64,000 nt of DNA from Melioribacter sp051488685 (GTDB taxonomy: Bacteria > Bacteroidota > Ignavibacteria > Ignavibacteriales > Melioribacteraceae), in contig NZ_JBPSEH010000007.1 in the NCBI RefSeq assembly GCF_051488685.1, positions 62,001 to 126,000 of the forward strand, read 5' to 3'. Each line of letters opens with the position of its first letter. Position 1 is the first letter of the stretch. The notes under the pieces are model-generated. The model ran no database searches. It was not told the origin of the DNA and saw only the letters and a program-made list of their open reading frames with translations. Made by a program: the position numbers and the translations under genes. Positions 9,052 to 18,243 of the stretch are shown here, piece by piece.

Positions 9052-9807
9052 TTGTTTACCGTATTATCAACTGTAGAATCGCTGGAAAGATTAAATAAAA
9101 ATACCTTTCTGTTAAAAGTAAAAGCTCCACAGCTAGCAACTGCAATAAAGCCAGGTCAATTTTGTAATATCAAAGTTTCAGACACAGATTATCCCTTACT
9201 CCGCAGACCTTTCAGTGTTTGCTATACCGATGGGGATATAGTTTATTTTATGTTCGATATTCACGGCGAAGGTACAAGAATGCTCGCTGAAAAAAAATCA
9301 GGCGATCAACTTGATATTCTTGGGCCATTGGGCAATGGATTTAATACCGCAGGTGATTACGAAGTTGCAGTATTAATTGGTGGAGGTATTGGTGTTGCTC
9401 CTTTCCCGTTATTGATAAAACATCTTGAAGACAAAGAAATTCTAACTTTTGTAGGAGCGAGAAATTCTGAACAATTGATAAAATGGGGAATGAGAAATCT
9501 TCTGGTTGCAACAGATGACGGTTCCGAAGGCTTCAACGGAAATGTAATTGCTTGTTTTCAATCGGAAGTAAAAAAATTAGAAAATAAAAAAATCAGAATT
9601 TTCGGATGTGGACCCAACCCAATGCTAAGAGCATTACAAAAAGTTGCCGAAAAAAAATACGATTGTCAGCTTTCGATCGAATCTGCAATGGCGTGCGGAT
9701 TTGGCATTTGTCAGGGATGCCCAGTTAAAAAATCTGAAGGCGAAGGATATTACCTTGTCTGTAAAGACGGCCCTGTGTTTAATTCCGATCAAATAGTTAT
9801 TGAATAA
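9052..9807 (+). CDS. pyrK: Dihydroorotate dehydrogenase B, FAD/2Fe-2S electron-transfer subunit
   Basis: Partner of PyrD in class 1B dihydroorotate dehydrogenase; it carries electrons from dihydroorotate to NAD+. The 251-aa protein has a ferredoxin-reductase-like FAD domain (LLRRPFSVC), an NAD-binding segment (AVLIGGGIGVAPFPLL) and a C-terminal cluster region, MACGFGICQGCPV with a further Cys in LVCKDGP. This gives the CX4CX2C...C ligand set for the 2Fe-2S cluster. It starts with TTG, with AAAGAG upstream as a weak ribosome site. PyrD follows after one base. Confidence 0.93.
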   Translation: MFTVLSTVESLERLNKNTFLLKVKAPQLATAIKPGQFCNIKVSDTDYPLLRRPFSVCYTDGDIVYFMFDIHGEGTRMLAEKKSGDQLDILGPLGNGFNTAGDYEVAVLIGGGIGVAPFPLLIKHLEDKEILTFVGARNSEQLIKWGMRNLLVATDDGSEGFNGNVIACFQSEVKKLENKKIRIFGCGPNPMLRALQKVAEKKYDCQLSIESAMACGFGICQGCPVKKSEGEGYYLVCKDGPVFNSDQIVIE

Positions 9808-9808
9808 T

Positions 9809-10720
9809 ATGATTGATTTATCCGTACAAATAGGCAGACTCAAATTAAAAAATCCGGTATTGCTGGCTTCAGGAACTGTTGGTTATGGAAATGAAATTGC
9901 TGAGTTTACTGACCTGAGTAAATTAGGAGGGATTGTAACAAAATCCTTATCGTTAAAACCAAGAATTGGAAATCCCCCGCAGAGAATATGTGAAACTGCC
10001 TCTGGTATGTTGAACGCTATTGGACTTGCAAATGTTGGCGTTGAAGTATTTATAAAAGAAAAGATTCCATTTCTTAAAAAATTAAACACAACGATAATTT
10101 GTAATATCGCTGCCAGTTCAATCGAAGAATATGTAGAATGCACTCGGATATTAACTGAAGAAGACGCAATTGCAGCTTTTGAAATTAACGTTTCGTGCCC
10201 CAATGTTAAAGAAGGCGGACTCGAATTTGGAAACAACCTGCAAGCAGTAGCAAAAATTACAGAAAAGGTGAAAGCTGTTACCGATAAACCAGTAATAATT
10301 AAATTATCGCCAAACGTCTCGAGAATTTCTGAATTTGCAAAAATTGTTAAGGATAACGGTGGTGATGCCGTATCGGCAATAAATACATTAGTCGGAACCG
10401 CATTCGACATCTGGACGAGGAAACCAAAGATTAAGAACGTAACAGGTGGATTATCAGGGCCAGCAATAAAGCCTGTAGCATTAGCCAAAGTACTCGAGAT
10501 CAGTCGCAATGTGGAAATTCCGATAATCGGAATTGGAGGAATTATGAATTGGAAAGATGCCGTTGAATTCATGATTGTAGGCGCTTCTGCATTTCAAATA
10601 GGGACTGTTAATTTTATCAATCCGAAAGCAGGCGAAGAAATTATAGATGGTTTAATTGAATATTGTAAAAAAATGTCGATTAATCGAGTATCCGATTTAA
10701 CTGCTTCGTATGAAATCTGA
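9809..10720 (+). CDS. pyrD: Dihydroorotate dehydrogenase B, catalytic subunit
   Basis: FMN enzyme of pyrimidine synthesis that oxidises dihydroorotate to orotate. The 303-aa protein begins DLSVQIGRLKLKNPVLLASG and shows EINVSCPNVKEGG, whose Cys is the active-site base of class 1 enzymes. It also has IIKLSPNV and the FMN-phosphate-binding IIGIGGIMNWKDAVEF...GASAFQIGT. Pairing with pyrK makes it class 1B (NAD-dependent, cytoplasmic). I use the ATG at 9809, one base after the pyrK stop, rather than an in-frame TTG nine bases upstream. Its last 11 bases overlap folC. Confidence 0.95.
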   Translation: MIDLSVQIGRLKLKNPVLLASGTVGYGNEIAEFTDLSKLGGIVTKSLSLKPRIGNPPQRICETASGMLNAIGLANVGVEVFIKEKIPFLKKLNTTIICNIAASSIEEYVECTRILTEEDAIAAFEINVSCPNVKEGGLEFGNNLQAVAKITEKVKAVTDKPVIIKLSPNVSRISEFAKIVKDNGGDAVSAINTLVGTAFDIWTRKPKIKNVTGGLSGPAIKPVALAKVLEISRNVEIPIIGIGGIMNWKDAVEFMIVGASAFQIGTVNFINPKAGEEIIDGLIEYCKKMSINRVSDLTASYEI

Positions 10721-11981
10721 AAACGATATCGATTCAATACTGACAAAACTCTACTCAATGCGCCAATTTCATATTAAACTGGGATTGGAACGCATCGAAA
10801 AATTTCTTGAAGCTCTCGGTAACCCTCACAAAAAACTGAAAGTCTTTCACATCGCAGGCAGTAACGGTAAAGGAAGTACTGCTTCGTTCATTGCAAGTAT
10901 TTTAATGGCTGCGGGTTTTAAAACGGGTCTCTATACTTCTCCTCACTTAGTGCGTTTTAACGAACGTATTCAGATAAACGGGAATTTTATAGATGATGAA
11001 TCTATTGCAGATTTTTATCACAAGCACGAAAATTATATTAAGGAAAATGAGATTACTTTTTTTGAAGTTACCACTGCAATGGCGTTCGATTACTTTGCAA
11101 AGATGAATGTGGACTATGCGGTAATTGAAACCGGACTGGGCGGGCGACTCGATGCCACAAATTTAGTCGATCCGATAGCATCTGTTATCACATCGATCAG
11201 TCTTGAGCATACACACATACTTGGTGAAACAATTGAAAAAATTGCTTTCGAAAAAGGGGGCATTATTAAAATGGGGAAACCAGTTTTTATAGGGAATGTT
11301 AGTGAAGCTGCAGCAGGAGTATTGAGCAGAATTGCCCAGGAAAAAAATTCCCCACTATTTTCATTAAATAATTTTGCAGAAAAAGAAAAAGATTTTGTAA
11401 ATTTGTCATTGAAAAACCAACAATTTCATATTTACAAAACACCGTTAATCGGCTACCATCAACTAATTAATTGTGCTCTTGCATTAAAAACCTTGAACGA
11501 AACTCTCAATATTAATGATGGTCTGGTAATCGATTCCGGTATTGAAAGAGTTATTGAAAATACAAACATTCAGGGACGCTACGAAATTATCAACAAAAAT
11601 CCGAAGGTTATCTTCGATGCAGCTCATAATCCCGAAGGGATAGAAACGTTTTTACAAGAGTTCGAAAAAGAATCTGACAACTATGAAAAAAGAAGCGTTG
11701 TCTTTGCAGCCATGAAGGATAAAGAAATAAAGGGAATGATTAAAAAATTAGGAAAGAAATTCGATACTTTATATGTAACTACAGTTGGACTTGATAGATC
11801 AGCAACAATTGATGATTTAAGGAATGCTGCTGAAGAAGCAGGAATAAATGCTATTCCTCTTTATGAACCAGCCGAACTGGTAAGAAATTTTATATTAAAT
11901 AAAAAAAACGAGTGTCTGGCGGTTCTTGGAAGCATCTATTTACTTGGCAAATTAAAATCGGAAATTAATCTATTTACTTGA
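10710..11981 (+). CDS. folC: Folylpolyglutamate synthase / dihydrofolate synthase
   Basis: ATP-dependent Mur-ligase-family enzyme that adds glutamate to dihydropteroate and to folates. The 423-aa protein is of normal length. It shows the P-loop AGSNGKGSTASFIA, the folate-site TSPHLVRFNERI, ETGLGGRLDATN, SLEHTHILGET, the KGGIIK block and FDAAHNPEG in the C-terminal domain. The first codon lies within pyrD (11-base overlap), so the three genes pyrK, pyrD and folC very likely form one transcript joining pyrimidine and folate synthesis. Confidence 0.95.
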   Translation: MKSENDIDSILTKLYSMRQFHIKLGLERIEKFLEALGNPHKKLKVFHIAGSNGKGSTASFIASILMAAGFKTGLYTSPHLVRFNERIQINGNFIDDESIADFYHKHENYIKENEITFFEVTTAMAFDYFAKMNVDYAVIETGLGGRLDATNLVDPIASVITSISLEHTHILGETIEKIAFEKGGIIKMGKPVFIGNVSEAAAGVLSRIAQEKNSPLFSLNNFAEKEKDFVNLSLKNQQFHIYKTPLIGYHQLINCALALKTLNETLNINDGLVIDSGIERVIENTNIQGRYEIINKNPKVIFDAAHNPEGIETFLQEFEKESDNYEKRSVVFAAMKDKEIKGMIKKLGKKFDTLYVTTVGLDRSATIDDLRNAAEEAGINAIPLYEPAELVRNFILNKKNECLAVLGSIYLLGKLKSEINLFT

Positions 11982-12122
11982 CTATGAAATAATACTAAGT
12001 TAATTTTCCAATGAACCTCAGACGACTTCAGCGTTATTTACAACTAAACCATATAAGAATTGACTCTGAAAACCCCATAAAAAATACCATTTAAATTAAT
12101 CACAATCTGCAGGAAAATAGAA

Positions 12123-13376
12123 ATGCCAATGGACATATCAGAATTGCAATCAAAAAAAATCGTTGACCTTTATAAAATAGCAAAAGAATTCGGTCTTACT
12201 GGATACAGCGATTTGAGAAAACAGGAATTAATTTTCAAAATTCTCGAAGCACAATCTCAAAAGGACGGATTAACTTTTTCAAAGGGTGTACTCGAAGTGT
12301 TGCCCGACGGTTACGGTTTCTTGCGTTCTGCGGATTACAATTATTTGCCCTCGCCCGACGATATTTATGTATCACCTTCCCAAATAAAAAGATTTAGTTT
12401 AAGAACAGGAGATTTTGTAAGTGGTCAGGTAAGGCCACCCAAAGAAGGTGAACGTTTCTTTGCCCTTTTGAGGGTTGAAGCTGTAAACGGTAAGAATCCT
12501 GAAGCTATTAGAGAGCGCACACTGTTCGATAATCTTACTCCAATTTATCCAACAAAGAGATTGAAACTCGAATCTGCTCCAGGCGAATACTCGATGAGAA
12601 TTGTCGACCTGATTGCACCTATTGGCAAAGGGCAGAGGGGATTGATTGTGTCGCCACCCAAAGCTGGCAAAACTATCCTGCTGCAAAAAATTGCAAATTC
12701 TATTACCAGAAATCATCCTGACGTAAAGATAATAATGCTTTTAATTGACGAACGCCCCGAAGAAGTTACTGATATGCAACGTTCGGTGCAGGCTGAAGTT
12801 ATAAGTTCCACTTTCGACGAACCAGCTGAAAGACACGTTCAGGTTGCCAATATGGTAATCGAAAAAGCTAAAAGAATGGTCGAAGCCGGAGACGATGTGG
12901 TTATTTTGCTCGATAGTATTACGCGACTGGCACGCGCTCACAATACAGTAATTCCACATAGCGGTAGAATCCTATCCGGTGGCGTCGACGCAAATGCACT
13001 CCATAAACCAAAAAGATTTTTCGGCTCGGCTCGAAATACAGAAGACGGCGGTAGCCTTACAATTATTGCAACTGCATTAATCGATACCGGCAGCAGAATG
13101 GACGAAGTAATTTTTGAGGAATTCAAAGGCACAGGTAATATGGAATTAGTTCTCGACAGAACATTATCCGATAAAAGAATATTCCCGGCTATCGATATTA
13201 ATAAATCCGGTACGCGTAAAGAGGAATTGCTCATGACAGAAGAAGAACTAAATAAAGTCTGGATCCTTCGTAAACTTCTATCCGACTTAGATCCTACAGA
13301 AGCTATGGAATTTCTGCTGGATAAAATGAAAGGCACACGAAATAATAAAGAATTCTTAGCCAGCATGAATAGTTAA
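12123..13376 (+). CDS. rho: Transcription termination factor Rho
   Basis: Hexameric RNA helicase that releases RNA polymerase at Rho-dependent sites. At 417 aa it is close to the E. coli length and lacks the long charged N-terminal insertion found in some phyla. Order: N-terminal helical domain (SELQSKKIVDLYKIAKEFG), cold-shock-like RNA-binding domain with VLPDGYGFLRS, then the ATPase core. The core has Walker A SPPKAGKTILLQ, LLIDERPEEVTDM, Walker B VVILLDSITRLARA and the Q/R-loop region GGVDANALHKPKRFFGSARN. AGGAAAA precedes the ATG. It heads a tightly spaced run of five genes, four bases before the next. Confidence 0.97.
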   Translation: MPMDISELQSKKIVDLYKIAKEFGLTGYSDLRKQELIFKILEAQSQKDGLTFSKGVLEVLPDGYGFLRSADYNYLPSPDDIYVSPSQIKRFSLRTGDFVSGQVRPPKEGERFFALLRVEAVNGKNPEAIRERTLFDNLTPIYPTKRLKLESAPGEYSMRIVDLIAPIGKGQRGLIVSPPKAGKTILLQKIANSITRNHPDVKIIMLLIDERPEEVTDMQRSVQAEVISSTFDEPAERHVQVANMVIEKAKRMVEAGDDVVILLDSITRLARAHNTVIPHSGRILSGGVDANALHKPKRFFGSARNTEDGGSLTIIATALIDTGSRMDEVIFEEFKGTGNMELVLDRTLSDKRIFPAIDINKSGTRKEELLMTEEELNKVWILRKLLSDLDPTEAMEFLLDKMKGTRNNKEFLASMNS

Positions 13377-13380
13377 CCAG

Positions 13381-14616
13381 ATGACCAGGTTAACACTTCT
13401 ACTGTCGATTATATTCTTGTTTTTAATTAAGAGTGAATCCTCAGCTCAGTGTCACGCAGGTCTATTTATCGAGAAAAATTTGCTGCGTGTTGCTGACTCA
13501 AATTATCTTTACATATCCATCAGAATTCCTTACGAAAGACTCGTCTTTATAAAAAAGCAAAATAACTATGTGTCAGGTTATTCGTTATCACTCGAACTGT
13601 TTCAAAAAGACCCCTTCGTTGAGAGGAAAACGATAACCGAAGAAGTAATTGCAAAATCTTACGAACAAACGGAAAGCAATACAGATTATTCGCAGGCTTT
13701 TACACATTTCTTGATAAAAAATGGTGACTATTATTTAATACCTACAGTATCGTATCTGAACAGTAATAAAACCGAGATTCTTGATACGATATTTATACGT
13801 ACTGATGAAAAATATTTTGATCCCGTAATAATTGATTTAAGGGAGTATGATTGTGATGGACGCGAGGGTTATTTAATTGCTAATTACGGAAATCAAATTC
13901 CTTTTTCATCAAGGAATTACGGCTTGATAATACCCTTGAGTAATGATATTGCTTCAGAAAATTTAAGGATTAAAATTGAGCAAAATCAAAAAGTCATTTC
14001 TGATACTCTAATCGATAAAATTCATAACGGATTTCTATCGATCAATAAATGTAATAACGATCTATATTTGCTGACTAAAAGTGGCAACGGTTCTTATGTA
14101 TTGATCAATAGTAAAAGCAGTCACCTCTATGAAGGCAAAGCAAAATTAAGCATATATAAAAATGATTCGTTGTTGTACAAAACATTTCTTGAAATATGCT
14201 GGATCGATAAACCTACTGTATTGCACGACGTCCGCTACGCTGTCGATATTATGGAAGCTGTATTTGGTAAAGATGCAGCAGTTGAAATAAAGAAGAATTC
14301 TTTAGGAACGCTGTTCAACAGTCTTGTCGAATATTGGAATAAACATTATCCTTCAGGAGAATCAGTTTATAACGGTCTGATGAATGAGTTTTACCGACGA
14401 GCGGATTATGCCGAGAATAACTTTTCCACAATGACAGAAAAGAAAGGAGCGCTTTCCGACCGTGGAATAGTCTATATAAAATTTGGTAAACCTGATCGGA
14501 TCGAAAGGGATTATTCCGACAGCATAGTGAAAGAATACTGGTATTATGAAAATATTGACAAGCAATTTATATTTGTCGACGAAAAAGGATTGGGTAATTA
14601 CAGATTAGAGAAATAA
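13381..14616 (+). CDS. Exported GWxTD-domain protein
   Basis: A 411-aa protein with an N-terminal signal peptide (hydrophobic residues about 4-20, then ESSAQC), so exported. The C-terminal 100 residues fit the GWxTD domain: YWNKHYPS, FYRRADYAENNF, KGALSDRGIVYIKFGKPDRIERD and a final EYWYYEN segment. The domain is common in Ignavibacteria, Chlorobi and Acidobacteria, and no biochemical role is known to me. The N-terminal 280 residues look beta-rich and are not recognised. The Cys in SSAQC could be a lipobox variant, but the preceding residues are atypical. It lies four bases after rho and directly abuts pdxA. Confidence 0.83.
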   Translation: MTRLTLLLSIIFLFLIKSESSAQCHAGLFIEKNLLRVADSNYLYISIRIPYERLVFIKKQNNYVSGYSLSLELFQKDPFVERKTITEEVIAKSYEQTESNTDYSQAFTHFLIKNGDYYLIPTVSYLNSNKTEILDTIFIRTDEKYFDPVIIDLREYDCDGREGYLIANYGNQIPFSSRNYGLIIPLSNDIASENLRIKIEQNQKVISDTLIDKIHNGFLSINKCNNDLYLLTKSGNGSYVLINSKSSHLYEGKAKLSIYKNDSLLYKTFLEICWIDKPTVLHDVRYAVDIMEAVFGKDAAVEIKKNSLGTLFNSLVEYWNKHYPSGESVYNGLMNEFYRRADYAENNFSTMTEKKGALSDRGIVYIKFGKPDRIERDYSDSIVKEYWYYENIDKQFIFVDEKGLGNYRLEK

Positions 14617-15594
14617 ATGCCAAAATTTGCAATAACATGTGGCGATGTTAACGGAGTTGGTCCTGAAATAATATTGAAAGCGATTTTTCGATTAGCATCC
14701 CGTCGTCGTAATTTTTTTATTTACATTCCTCACAATATTTTTGAGCATTACAGAAAAAAATTGAATGTCGACATTGCGTATGACGTAATAGAAAACGAAG
14801 AACACGCGAATGGAAAATTTAATATTCATATTTGTAATTTAGGTAAAGCTCGTTTGACTGCAGGCAAGCCTTCTAAAGAATCCGGTGAAATTTCATACTA
14901 CGCGATTCTCAGAGCTGTTAAGGCAGTCGAAGATAATTTGTGCGACGGAATTGTAACTGCTCCCATTTCCAAAGAAGCACTTTCGATGGCGGGAATCAAT
15001 TTCCCCGGCCATACGGAGCTGTTAGCGCATCTAACCGCTACCAAAGATTATTCGATGGTCTTCCTGTCTGAAAAAATGATTTGCTCTTTGTTGACTATCC
15101 ATGTCCCCGTTAAAAATGTACCGAAGATGATTAATAAAAGAGTATTGAAAAAAAATATCGAAATACTCTATCGAGTTCTTTCAAATGATATTGGTCTAAA
15201 AAATCCAAGGATTGCAGTGCTTGGTTTAAATCCTCATGCAGGTGAAAATGCACTCATTGGTAAAGAAGAAAAATTGATTATTAAACCCGTGGTGGATTTA
15301 TTTAATTTTGTTGATGGTCCATTCCCCGCAGATGCTTTTTTTGGTGCTGCGTTATATAAGAAATATGACGGAATAGTTGGGATGTATCACGACCAGGTAT
15401 TGATTCCATTCAAAATGCTATACTTCAATACTGGAGTGAATTATACGGCAAATTTACCGATTGTAAGAACGTCGCCCGACCACGGTACAGCTTTTGATAT
15501 AGCCGGGAAAGGAGTGGCAATGGAAAGGAGCATGGTTGAAGCTATTTTATGGGCCGAAAAAATTATTCGAAACAGAAAAAAGAATGAAGAGTAG
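14617..15594 (+). CDS. pdxA: 4-hydroxythreonine-4-phosphate dehydrogenase
   Basis: NAD- and metal-dependent enzyme of the DXP-dependent vitamin B6 pathway; it oxidises 4-phosphohydroxy-L-threonine before condensation by PdxJ. The 325-aa protein shows TCGDVNGVGPEIILKA at the start, TAPISKEAL, the metal-site FPGHTELLAHLT, LGLNPHAGE, YHDQVLIPFK and TSPDHGTAFDIAGKG. The ATG follows the upstream stop directly, and its end overlaps the methyltransferase gene. No pdxJ is seen in the window. PdxA2-type homologues in carbohydrate gene sets exist, but the neighbours here are housekeeping genes, favouring the B6 role. Confidence 0.94.
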   Translation: MPKFAITCGDVNGVGPEIILKAIFRLASRRRNFFIYIPHNIFEHYRKKLNVDIAYDVIENEEHANGKFNIHICNLGKARLTAGKPSKESGEISYYAILRAVKAVEDNLCDGIVTAPISKEALSMAGINFPGHTELLAHLTATKDYSMVFLSEKMICSLLTIHVPVKNVPKMINKRVLKKNIEILYRVLSNDIGLKNPRIAVLGLNPHAGENALIGKEEKLIIKPVVDLFNFVDGPFPADAFFGAALYKKYDGIVGMYHDQVLIPFKMLYFNTGVNYTANLPIVRTSPDHGTAFDIAGKGVAMERSMVEAILWAEKIIRNRKKNEE

Positions 15595-16318
15595 AAAGGT
15601 GCCTCAATATTCTGCACTGGCAAAAATTTATGGGCATCTGATGCGTTCAATCGATTATAATGATTGGGCCAAATATTTATTGGATATTGCTGCAGGGCTC
15701 GATACACAAAATTGTAAAGTTCTCGAATTGGCTGCCGGTACAGGTGAACTAGCACGTCTTTTATCTAATAAATTCACTGATTATGTAGCAATCGATAGTT
15801 CATACGACATGCTTAGTATTGCCAATGCTCAGGTTAAATTAGTTTGTTGTGATATGACATTATTACCATTTAAAAATAAATTCAATCTTATTTTTTCAAC
15901 ATTTGATAGCATTAATTATCTTACAGAAAAAGAAAAGCTTAAAATGCTCTTTGCCGAAGTTGAGAGGTGTCTGGAAACCACTGGCATTTTTACTTTTGAT
16001 GTTAGTTTGGAGTTCAACAGTATTAAGAATGCAAAATATCTTAACAGGAGTGGTAAATACGGAAAGATAAAGTATACTCAAAAAAGTTATTACGATAAAA
16101 AAGAGAGAATTCATTACAACAATTTTGAAATAATAATGGAAGATGGAACTAAATATTATGAAGAGCATCGGCAGAGGATTTACAGTATTGAAGAATATCT
16201 GGAACTGATCGACTCTACCGGACTATATGTTGTAAATTGTTTTGATGCGTTTACCTTCAACGATGTAAAGAAGGATTCAGAAAGAGCACAATTTATATTA
16301 AAGAAAAAGTCATGTTGA
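15584..16318 (+). CDS. Class I SAM-dependent methyltransferase
   Basis: Soluble methyltransferase of 244 aa with a Rossmann fold. Motif I is VLELAAGTGELARLL (about residue 45), the acidic post-I residue is in YVAIDSSYDMLSIA, and motif IV is NLIFSTFDSINYL. The C-terminal part, with DGTKYYEEHRQRIYS, resembles the substrate lid of small-molecule methyltransferases. The substrate is unknown. I start at the ATG at 15584; an in-frame TTG at 15536 would lengthen the overlap with pdxA to 59 bases. It overlaps the ABC ATPase gene downstream by seven bases. Confidence 0.85.
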   Translation: MKSRKVPQYSALAKIYGHLMRSIDYNDWAKYLLDIAAGLDTQNCKVLELAAGTGELARLLSNKFTDYVAIDSSYDMLSIANAQVKLVCCDMTLLPFKNKFNLIFSTFDSINYLTEKEKLKMLFAEVERCLETTGIFTFDVSLEFNSIKNAKYLNRSGKYGKIKYTQKSYYDKKERIHYNNFEIIMEDGTKYYEEHRQRIYSIEEYLELIDSTGLYVVNCFDAFTFNDVKKDSERAQFILKKKSC

Positions 16319-16986
16319 TATTTAACCATGTAGATTTTTCATATTCGAATCAGCCTGTATTTCAGGATCTAAACTTACAGGTTGAACAAGGCGAATTCGT
16401 CTTTTTAATTGGAAAAAGCGGAATAGGTAAATCAACCCTTTTGAAATTAATTTATATGGATTGTTTTCCGGATTCCGGTTATGTGCAGGTTGGTGAATAC
16501 TCGTCCGATTCAATTAAAACAAAGGATATTCCATATCTTCGAAGAAAAATTGGAGTAATTTTTCAGGATTTTCAGTTATTAAGCGACCGGAACGTTTACG
16601 ATAACCTTGCTTTTGTGCTTGAGGTTACAGGTACTCATAGGAAGGAAATAAAAAGGCGAATAATGAACGCTCTTTCTGAGGTTGGCTTAACTCATAAGCA
16701 GAAGAATATGCCTGATGAATTGTCAGGAGGTGAAAAACAAAGAGTTGCAATTGCTCGAGCCATTATAAACGATCCTTTCTTAATATTGGCTGATGAGCCG
16801 ACCGGAAATCTCGACCCTGAAACTGCCGATGAAATACTCTCCATATTAAAAAAAATCAATTCACGCGGCACTTCCGTTATTTTTGCTACACATAACTACG
16901 AGTTGATTCGCGCTTACAATGCAAAAATATTGAAATTGGATAATGGTAAAGCTGTTAAAGTTGTTTTAAAGAAAAAAGAAAATTAA
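16312..16986 (+). CDS. ftsE: FtsE-like ABC transporter ATP-binding protein
   Basis: ABC ATPase of 224 aa of the FtsE/LolD class: Walker A LIGKSGIGKSTLLK, Q-loop VIFQDFQLL, signature LSGGEKQRVAIARA, Walker B LILADEPTGNLD and the H-loop FATHNYEL. FtsE pairs with FtsX to control septal peptidoglycan hydrolases. The pattern of short N-terminus, D-S-G near residue 55 and NVYDNLAFVLEVTG fits FtsE best. No ftsX gene follows: the next gene is convergent adk, so the membrane partner must be elsewhere or the protein serves another MacB-type permease. Start overlaps the methyltransferase. Confidence 0.82.
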   Translation: MLIFNHVDFSYSNQPVFQDLNLQVEQGEFVFLIGKSGIGKSTLLKLIYMDCFPDSGYVQVGEYSSDSIKTKDIPYLRRKIGVIFQDFQLLSDRNVYDNLAFVLEVTGTHRKEIKRRIMNALSEVGLTHKQKNMPDELSGGEKQRVAIARAIINDPFLILADEPTGNLDPETADEILSILKKINSRGTSVIFATHNYELIRAYNAKILKLDNGKAVKVVLKKKEN

Positions 16987-17039
16987 AAAGGCAGTCTCAA
17001 TCCTGTTTACTAAATATTTTATCTATAGACGAGACTGCC
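16985..17039 (-). terminator. Hairpin terminator downstream of adk
   Basis: Nine-base perfect inverted repeat GGCAGTCTC (16990-16998) and GAGACTGCC (17031-17039) with a 32-base AT-rich loop. On the minus strand the stem is followed directly by a T run (TTTTTAATTTT), which fits a terminator for adk. On the plus strand no T run follows, so termination of ftsE there is less certain. The long loop is unusual. Confidence 0.6.
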
Positions 17040-17046
17040 AGGTATG

Positions 17047-17694
17047 TTAGTTGCGGCCTAATTTTTCGAGAATTGCCTTACTTACCTCTTCAATCGATTT
17101 TGTTCCATCAACTTCAATAATTTCCGCTTTGTCATGGTAGTATTTGAAAACAGGTTCTGTAGTTTCGTGGTAGACTTTAAGCCGGTTTTTTATTACCTCT
17201 TCTTCGTCGTCTTTTCTTTTAACAAAGCTGTCTTCGGCACCACAAGAAGGACATTTAGTGTTTTCATTCAGTGCGTCCTTATTGATTATAAAGCCGCACT
17301 TGTTGCAAACGAGTCTATTCGATAGTCGACTGATAATTACATTATCGTCGGCTTCGAGTTTGATGAGATACAATTTTTCGTTATTTAATTCAGATAGAAT
17401 GCGGGTGAGTATCTCAGCCTGAGGGAGTGTTCTTGGAAATCCATCAAGAATAAAACCGTTTTTGCATTTTTCCTGTTGAAGGGTTTCTTTTACAATACCA
17501 CCTACAATTTCGTCGGGAACCAGTCCGCCGCTTTGAACAATTTCCTTGGCTTTAAGGCCGAGTTCGGTTTCATTTTTGATTGCATCTCGTAAGATGTCGC
17601 CCGTAGAAATATGAGCCAAGTTGAGTTTTGAAGCGAGTATTTTAGCTTGAGTTCCTTTCCCCACGCCAGGGGCTCCGAATATTATTATCTGCAT
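17047..17694 (-). CDS. adk: Adenylate kinase (zinc-type long form)
   Basis: Interconverts ATP + AMP and 2 ADP in the cytoplasm. The 215-aa protein has the P-loop GAPGVGKGTQAK, AMP-site ISTGDILRDAIK, FILDGFPRT and a long LID domain. The LID carries two Cys pairs, CNKCG and CPSC, the structural zinc site found in many Gram-positive and some other adenylate kinases. The end has the usual VYHETTEPVFKYY. ATG at 17694 begins the family's standard N-terminus. A hairpin terminator follows the stop codon. Confidence 0.96.
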   Translation of the reverse strand: MQIIIFGAPGVGKGTQAKILASKLNLAHISTGDILRDAIKNETELGLKAKEIVQSGGLVPDEIVGGIVKETLQQEKCKNGFILDGFPRTLPQAEILTRILSELNNEKLYLIKLEADDNVIISRLSNRLVCNKCGFIINKDALNENTKCPSCGAEDSFVKRKDDEEEVIKNRLKVYHETTEPVFKYYHDKAEIIEVDGTKSIEEVSKAILEKLGRN

Positions 17695-17772
17695 GGCAAC
17701 TATATTTATTTGTGAATAAAAAAATTTGATTGCGAAAATTAGTTATAAATGTCCTAATTAACAAATTACATC

Positions 17773-18243
17773 TCAGTTTTTCAGACTTCGTTTCCTTCTA
17801 AAAAATTCTTCCAGAAGTGCCCTCGATTCATTCTCGTAAATTCCTGAGTAAACTTTCGGTTTGTGGTTATAATTTCCTGTTTCGATTAAATTGTGGAGGG
17901 AACCGCAAGCACCAAATTTAGGTTCGTATGTACCAAAATAGATTGTTTTAATTCTCGAGAGGAGTAAAGCCCCTGTACACATTATACACGGTTCGGCAGT
18001 GATATAAATGTCGCATTCATTCAAACGCCAATCGCCTAAATAGTTGGCGGCAGAAGTAATTGCAATCATTTCTGCATGGGCGGTAGGATCTTTGAGACGC
18101 TCGGTCTGATTGTAGCCCCGCCCAATAATTTTGTTTTGATAAACAACAACCGCCCCAATAGGTACTTCATTTTCCTCAAATGCTTTTTCTGCTTCCTGTA
18201 GCGCAGAAAACATATTCTTATATACAAATTCCGGAAATATCAT
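17773..18243 (-). CDS. tadA: tRNA-specific adenosine deaminase
   Basis: Zinc enzyme that converts A34 to inosine in tRNA-Arg(ACG), so that one tRNA reads CGU, CGC and CGA. The 156-aa protein shows the deaminase zinc site: HAEMIAI (His ligand and catalytic Glu) and PCIMCTGALLLSRI (two Cys ligands), plus the FGACGSL loop. Its substrate, a tRNA-Arg with anticodon ACG, is encoded at 20820-20893 in this same window. Gene lies alone between adk and a 211-base gap. Confidence 0.95.
   Translation of the reverse strand: MIFPEFVYKNMFSALQEAEKAFEENEVPIGAVVVYQNKIIGRGYNQTERLKDPTAHAEMIAITSAANYLGDWRLNECDIYITAEPCIMCTGALLLSRIKTIYFGTYEPKFGACGSLHNLIETGNYNHKPKVYSGIYENESRALLEEFFRRKRSLKN

Noticed and set aside
9883..10572. 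229-aa frame opposite pyrD
   Set aside because: Shadow of the pyrD coding strand; repetitive composition mirrors pyrD codon positions and the pyrD motifs are clear on the other strand.
12938..13366. 142-aa frame opposite rho
   Set aside because: Antisense shadow of rho without a ribosome site or motif.
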